This document shows positions 61,527 to 64,000 of a DNA stretch of 64,000 nucleotides, one piece after another. Each line of letters starts with the position of its first letter. The stretch's first letter is position 1. The notes below the pieces were generated by a model. That model made no database searches. It worked only from the letters and a program-made list of their open reading frames with translations, and was not told where the DNA came from. Source of the stretch: Paludibacteraceae bacterium (GTDB lineage Bacteria; Bacteroidota; Bacteroidia; Bacteroidales; Paludibacteraceae); NCBI GenBank assembly GCA_024401555.1, contig JAKSKV010000011.1, positions 1 to 64,000 on the forward strand, given 5' to 3'. The translations under genes and the position numbers were made by a program.

Positions 61527-63563
61527 TTACAACTTCAAGAAGTCGCAAACCTCATTGAATACAGACTCACCTGTGAAACCGAACTTCTCGTCCAACACCG
61601 TATAAGGAGCCGAATAACCGAAGTGGTTCAATCCGTGAACATATCCGTTCTTGCCAACCAATCCGCTAATAGTCAACGGCATACCTGCGGTCAATCCATA
61701 AACTGGCAAATTAGAAGGAATGACGGACTCTTGATAAGCGGTGCTCTGGGTGCGGAACAATCCTTCTGAAGGAGCAGAAACGATTCTGATCTTCAAGTTC
61801 TTCTTCTCCTCAAGCAACTTAGCACCCTCGAACAAGGTGGAAACCTCGGATCCGCTGGCCACCATCACCAAATCAGGTGTACCCTTCACATCCTTCACGA
61901 TGTAGGCGCCCTTGTCAGCCTGCAACGCTTGCTCATAACGACTGCCTTCGCAAGGGATGTCAGTGATATTTTGACGGGAAAGGATCAAAGCCGTTGGCGT
62001 GTCCACATTCTCCATCGCCATCTTCCAAGCGACCGTAGTCTCGTTCACATCAGCCGGACGCAACACCAACATGCTGTTCTGGCCCTTGTGGTTCTTCACG
62101 TGCTCCATCAAACGGACTTGCATCTCATGCTCAATCGGTTGGTGGGTAGGTCCATCCTCTCCCACTCTGAAGGCATCGTGGCTCCAGATGTACTTTACAG
62201 GGATACGCATCAAGGCTGCCATACGATACGCAGGCTTCATATAGTCTGAGAAGACGAAGAAGGTACCGCAAGCAGCGAAGACACCACCATGAAGGGCGAT
62301 ACCGTTCATGATACATGCCATGGTCAATTCTGACACACCCGCATTCAAGAAGGCGCCAGTGAAGTCTCCCTTAGCAAGAGGTTTGGTGTTCTTCAAGAAT
62401 CCGTCTGTCTTATCTGAATTGGAAAGGTCTGCCGAAGAGACAATCATATTCTCCACCTTTTGGGCAAGGACACCCAATACAGTAGCGGAAGCGGCGCGAG
62501 TGGCTTGGTTAGCCTTTTGCACGATACTTGCATAATCGACCTCAGGAGCCTTACCGCTGAAGAAGCGCTCCAATTTAGCGGACAATTCAGGATTTTGTTT
62601 CGCCCAAGCAGCTTGTTCAGCCTTCTTTTGAGCAGCAATCTTAATTAACTCATTCTTACGATCCTCATACAATTTTTGCACCTCTGGGAAGACTACAAAT
62701 GGATTCTCAGGGTCAGCACCCAAGTTTTGGAATGTCTTCGCGATAGAGACACCAGCCTTCGACAACGGTTGGCCATGTGTATTGACCTGATTCTCCTTGG
62801 AGGAACCATCCTCAGCCAAACAGCCGACACCCATAGTGGTCTTACCGATGATCAAAGTAGGACGTTCCTTCTCCTCATTCGCCTTTTTCAAAGCATCGAT
62901 GATCTGAGCGGCATCATTACCATTGATAGTGATGACATTCCAATCCCATGCCTTATACTTCATAGCGATGTCCTCGGAATCCACCTCATCCACCTTGGTA
63001 GAGAGTTGGATGTTGTTGGCATCATAGAACATGATGAGGTTATGCAAACCAAGGTGTCCCGCAATACGACCAGAACCTTGGGAGATTTCCTCCTGGATAC
63101 CACCGTCGGAGATAAATGTATAGATCTTGTGGCTCATCCACTCACCGAAACGCGCGCAAAGGAAACGTTCCGCGATGGCAGCACCCACAGCCATGGTGTG
63201 GCCTTGTCCCAACGGACCGGATGTGTTCTCGATGCCGTGCTTGAGGCTCACCTCAGGGTGGCCTGGCGTTTCGCTGCCCCATTGACGGAATGACTTGATG
63301 TCATCCATGGTGAATTTGCCAATCAAATGCAATACGGAATAGAGCATTGGAGACATATGTCCCGGATCCAAAAAGAACCTATCACGATTAATCCAATTAG
63401 GATCAGAAGGATCGTAAGTAAGGAATTGGGAGTATAGAACGTTGATGAAATCAGCACCGCCCATTGCACCTCCCGGGTGTCCGGAATTAGCTTTCTCTAC
63501 CATCGCGGCAGCTAAAACCCTGATATTGTTAGCCGCACGATTAAGCGTTTGAATGTCTGCCAT
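61527..63563 (-). CDS. tkt: Transketolase
   Basis: A 678-residue thiamine-diphosphate enzyme of the non-oxidative pentose phosphate pathway, which moves two-carbon units between sugar phosphates. Conserved parts: NSGHPGGAMGGAD at the N-terminus, the cofactor-binding FISDGGIQEEISQGSG (family GDG motif modified to SDG), GPLGQGHTMAVG, and HDAFRVGEDGPTHQPIEH in the pyrimidine-binding domain. The C-terminal domain starts near 540. The gene is complete, with its own terminator; no sharp promoter match was found upstream. Confidence 0.96.
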   Translation of the reverse strand: MADIQTLNRAANNIRVLAAAMVEKANSGHPGGAMGGADFINVLYSQFLTYDPSDPNWINRDRFFLDPGHMSPMLYSVLHLIGKFTMDDIKSFRQWGSETPGHPEVSLKHGIENTSGPLGQGHTMAVGAAIAERFLCARFGEWMSHKIYTFISDGGIQEEISQGSGRIAGHLGLHNLIMFYDANNIQLSTKVDEVDSEDIAMKYKAWDWNVITINGNDAAQIIDALKKANEEKERPTLIIGKTTMGVGCLAEDGSSKENQVNTHGQPLSKAGVSIAKTFQNLGADPENPFVVFPEVQKLYEDRKNELIKIAAQKKAEQAAWAKQNPELSAKLERFFSGKAPEVDYASIVQKANQATRAASATVLGVLAQKVENMIVSSADLSNSDKTDGFLKNTKPLAKGDFTGAFLNAGVSELTMACIMNGIALHGGVFAACGTFFVFSDYMKPAYRMAALMRIPVKYIWSHDAFRVGEDGPTHQPIEHEMQVRLMEHVKNHKGQNSMLVLRPADVNETTVAWKMAMENVDTPTALILSRQNITDIPCEGSRYEQALQADKGAYIVKDVKGTPDLVMVASGSEVSTLFEGAKLLEEKKNLKIRIVSAPSEGLFRTQSTAYQESVIPSNLPVYGLTAGMPLTISGLVGKNGYVHGLNHFGYSAPYTVLDEKFGFTGESVFNEVCDFLKL

Positions 63564-63833
63564 TTTACTTTATTATTGTATAGGATTCGTACAAAAAATT
63601 TCTAACCGCGAAGGTAAGAAAAAATCACGAGCTTTCGAGAGAGAAGGTGGGCAAAAAAGGAGAAAAGTTGTATCGTTTTAAAAATCAAAAAATTACAAAA
63701 AACAAAAGGACAATAAAAAGCTCGAACATCCGACCATTGTTGTGAAACGGTTGTAGGGGTGGTCCTTGTGGCCACCCGCAGGGCGTTGTTGGAACCGGTC
63801 CATTCTGCACACCAGGGGGCGTATTGCACCCCA

Positions 63834-63857
63834 GGGGCGTATGCAATACGCCCCTAC
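63834..63857. repeat. REP-like palindrome, GTAGGGRCGTAT family (copy 2)
   Basis: GGGGCGTAT and ATACGCCCC around a 3-base centre, followed by TAC. It resembles 6158-6181. A half copy (GGGGGCGTATTG) lies at about 63815. Confidence 0.6.
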
Positions 63858-63868
63858 ACCAACGGCAC

Positions 63869-63912
63869 ATTTTTCACCGAAGGCAACCGTATTTTTCACC
63901 GCAGGCAACCAC
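63869..63912. repeat. 22-bp tandem repeat, two units
   Basis: Two adjacent units starting ATTTTTCACCG, with three differences in 22 bases. They lie beside the REP-like palindrome. Confidence 0.6.
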
Positions 63913-64000
63913 AAGGGTTGCCCCTACGGCGCAAAACCCACCGATGTCGACCGTAATTATTATTGTATATTTTACACATTTAATATTTTTCATTATATTT

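Larger units (their letters stand above)
63564..64000. other. Gene-free end region with degenerate repeats
   Basis: No coding sequence is supported. The left part is the AT-rich transketolase upstream region with a near-match to a minus-strand -7 element (CGAAGGTA, about 63608-63615, one base off). From about 63750 to 63935 the sequence is GC-rich and repetitive, with GTAGGGGC-like blocks in both directions, a palindrome and a 22-bp tandem pair. Confidence 0.5.

Overview
The window looks like a chromosome segment from a member of the Bacteroidales (phylum Bacteroidota), probably gut- or rumen-associated; no genus can be assigned from the sequence alone. The evidence is three giant hybrid two-component sensors of the Bacteroidota type, a type IX secretion sortase (PorU) with a very large type-B sorting-domain cargo protein, a DUF4290 gene, a MurA with Asp at the usual active-site Cys, and promoters that follow the Bacteroidota pattern (TAnnTTTG at -7, often TTG about 19-22 bases upstream).

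Layout. 0-1.6 kb: a DUF4143-type AAA ATPase behind three 33-bp repeats. 1.6-5.7 kb: hybrid sensor 1 (minus). 6.2-12.3 kb: a minus-strand cell-envelope run (DUF4290, murA, PBP1A, an alpha-oxoamine synthase, a deaminase). 12.5-18.9 kb: plus-strand apbE, hybrid sensor 2 and a TerC-type membrane protein, nearly end to end. 18.9-20.0 kb: mannose-1-phosphate guanylyltransferase. 20.4-26.0 kb: a type II-C CRISPR-Cas9 locus. 26.1-26.4 kb: two identical tRNA-Leu genes. 26.7-30.7 kb: hybrid sensor 3. 30.9-32.2 kb: glyA. 32.3-34.6 kb: an AT-rich accessory island with a Y1 (RAYT-like) transposase, REP-like repeats and a DUF3791-DUF3990-DUF3791 module. 34.6-43.4 kb: a Upf1-like helicase and the 2277-residue T9SS cargo. 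43.8-48.5 kb: glyS, a cyclophilin, rpmE, nadK, fmt. 48.7-56.3 kb: an ECF sigma factor, tRNA-Asp, tatD, an FAH-family enzyme, porU, a Crp-family regulator and tyrA. 56.3-60.6 kb: a leucine-rich-repeat protein and an ExbB/ExbD cluster. 60.7-63.6 kb: tRNA-Ser, an HD-domain protein, transketolase. The end holds degenerate repeats.

The most striking region is the CRISPR locus. Cas9 is intact, a tracrRNA with terminator lies upstream of it, and ten complete 47-bp repeats each carry their own Bacteroidota-type promoter. cas1 survives only as its first ~84 codons and runs directly into a truncated eleventh repeat; no cas2 is visible. One deletion appears to have removed the adaptation genes and left a potentially working but frozen interference system.

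The second is an ExbD paralogue (57477-58040) whose periplasmic domain is kept while the membrane anchor with the proton-path Asp is replaced by a lipoprotein signal. The third is the accessory island, where a RAYT-like gene and a putative ADP-ribosyltransferase toxin module lie between 30-bp exact direct repeats.

Functional links: porU and the type-B sorting-domain protein belong to one secretion pathway; the ExbB/ExbD set energises outer-membrane transport; the three hybrid sensors are orphans, with no SusC/SusD or glycoside hydrolase genes beside them.
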